DNA of 41,264 bases from Acidobacteriota bacterium (GTDB lineage Bacteria; Acidobacteriota; UBA6911; RPQK01; DATIPO01). The first letter of the stretch is position 1, and each line of letters opens with the position of its first letter. Made by a program: the position numbers and the translations under genes. The notes below the pieces were generated by a model that worked only from the letters and a program-made list of their open reading frames with translations, made no database searches and had not been told where the DNA came from. Of the stretch, positions 40,252-41,264 are shown in pieces. The stretch is from NCBI GenBank assembly GCA_035471785.1, contig DATIPQ010000036.1:1-41264 (forward strand). The letters run 5' to 3'.

Positions 40252-41264
40252 ATGAGATTTTCACGCCATCGCAGTTGGCTCCTCGTTTTTGCCCTTTTCA
40301 TCGCTTCCGGTCCCTGGGCATTGGCTCAGACCGACGAAGGCCTCTTCCAACAGTTTCAGTTCAATTTTTCTCCTCCGGGAGCCCGTGCGGCGGCCATGGG
40401 CCGCACCTTTATCGGACTGGCCAATGACGGCACCGCCGCCATCAGCAACCCGGCCGGACTGGTGCAGTTGGGCAACGCCGAGGTTTACTTCGAGTACCGC
40501 CACACCGATCTGGAGATCGAGCGTCTGGCGGCCTTCGACTCCCTCTCCACAAATCGCACCACGACCTTCGGCGAATCGGTCGACTCCTTCTCTTTCTTCA
40601 GCTTCACCAAACAGGTGGGCGAGCGGACTTGGGTGTCCTTCACGACCCACGAGTTTCTCAACCTGGAAGAGAATTTCGTCCTCGAGCCCCGCATCATCCC
40701 TCAGACGGTGACACCCGCCGTGGTGGCCTTCTTTCCCAGCCAGGGGACCTTCGACATGGAGGCCCGCAGCTACGCCTTCTCGATGGCCGTCAACGTGGCG
40801 CCCGGTTTCAATGTGGGATGGACGGGCTCCATCAACCGGCTGGAGTCGGACACCCGGGAGACCCGCTTCGACTTCGATTTCAATCCCCAGGGAGTCCCGG
40901 TGGCCAACAGCACTGCCGTCAACCGCTCGGTCATCGAAGATGAAGATACGGCCTTCGGCTTCACCATAGGAGCTCTTTACGACGTGGTGGACGGCTTCTC
41001 CATCGGAGGCATCTATGCCTACGGCCCCCGCTTCGATCTGCAGGAGAGCCTCTTTGACCTGACGTCCCCCAATGGCGGACTGGCCGACGTTGACGGCGAC
41101 GGCACGGCCGATTTTCCTGTGGAAATGTCGCTTAACGTCCCTGACCGCTACGGCTTTGGCCTGCAAGTGGCGCCTACCCGTTTGGCGGGCATCAGCAGCT
41201 ACCGGCTGACCTTCGCCTTCGACGCGGTCAGAATCGAGTATTCCGACCTGCTGGAGGATTTCAC
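40252..41264 (+). CDS. FadL/OmpP1/TodX-type outer-membrane protein (5' part)
   Basis: An open frame that runs off the window end; 337 codons are present and the family is usually 400-480 residues. A signal peptide (about 1-23, ending ALAQT) is followed by the family's N-terminal signature GARAAAMGRTFIGLANDGTAAISNPAGL. Aromatic amphipathic strands come next (AEVYFEYRHTDLEIE, RSYAFSMAVNVAPGFNVGWTGS, YGFGLQVAPTRLAG). Members form barrels that take up long-chain fatty acids or other hydrophobic compounds; the cargo here is unknown. GGAGG lies five bases before the ATG. It is 95 bases after the kinase gene and may have its own promoter. Confidence 0.85.
   Translation, partial: MRFSRHRSWLLVFALFIASGPWALAQTDEGLFQQFQFNFSPPGARAAAMGRTFIGLANDGTAAISNPAGLVQLGNAEVYFEYRHTDLEIERLAAFDSLSTNRTTTFGESVDSFSFFSFTKQVGERTWVSFTTHEFLNLEENFVLEPRIIPQTVTPAVVAFFPSQGTFDMEARSYAFSMAVNVAPGFNVGWTGSINRLESDTRETRFDFDFNPQGVPVANSTAVNRSVIEDEDTAFGFTIGALYDVVDGFSIGGIYAYGPRFDLQESLFDLTSPNGGLADVDGDGTADFPVEMSLNVPDRYGFGLQVAPTRLAGISSYRLTFAFDAVRIEYSDLLEDF

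Noticed and set aside
1-41264. CRISPR arrays, tRNA or rRNA genes
   Set aside because: No short direct-repeat array and no cloverleaf or conserved rRNA stretch was noticed on reading both strands; a tRNAscan or Infernal run would settle it.

Overview
The window is high-GC, gene-dense bacterial DNA that I read as Acidobacteriota. This is an inference from three things: decayed remnants of the duplicated MacB/FtsX-type permeases that are abundant in that phylum, long secreted proteins built of LVIVD, DUF11-like and carboxypeptidase-regulatory-like modules, and a succinate dehydrogenase of the mycobacterial Sdh1 type. No rRNA, tRNA, CRISPR array or complete insertion sequence was found. Many genes are packed so tightly that the Shine-Dalgarno sequence of one overlaps the stop codon of the previous one.

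Layout. 0.1-3.2 kb (+): a berberine-bridge-type FAD oxidase and a ComM/YifB AAA+ ATPase. 3.2-10.9 kb (-): a four-gene operon running FecR-like secreted protein, TPR/outer-membrane beta-barrel, CSLREA beta-helix exoprotein, and a membrane-anchored TIR-WD40 protein. 11.1-15.2 kb: a VOC protein, a 1029-residue protein of unknown family, and a DHFR/RibD-like reductase. 15.3-19.2 kb (-): sdhCAB followed by a small TPR protein. 19.2-20.2 kb: a non-coding stretch with a hairpin and a heavily deleted permease pseudogene. 20.2-26.8 kb (+): two secreted repeat proteins, followed by a second permease tail fragment.

26.8-41.3 kb is the most unusual part. A minus-strand operon encodes, in order of transcription: two cyclic-nucleotide-binding domains fused to a four-cluster [4Fe-4S] ferredoxin module; a five-helix diheme cytochrome b; a membrane-anchored decaheme-like cytochrome c; a double-FHA protein; a fusion of an FAD/NAD(P) oxidoreductase, two FHA domains and a [2Fe-2S] ferredoxin; and a PfkB kinase. 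Divergently transcribed from a promoter region of under 300 bp are a PP2C phosphatase and a Ser/Thr kinase with about fourteen 53-residue TPR-like repeats. A FadL/OmpP1-type outer-membrane protein follows and runs off the window edge.

My main hypothesis is that this last block is an electron-transfer chain between NAD(P)H, quinone and periplasmic cytochrome. Its soluble and membrane components carry phosphothreonine-reading (FHA) and ligand-sensing (cNMP) modules, and the neighbouring kinase and phosphatase would write and erase the signal. The second candidate system is the TIR-WD40 operon, in which a putative NAD-consuming TIR effector is co-expressed with cell-surface proteins rather than with usual defence partners.
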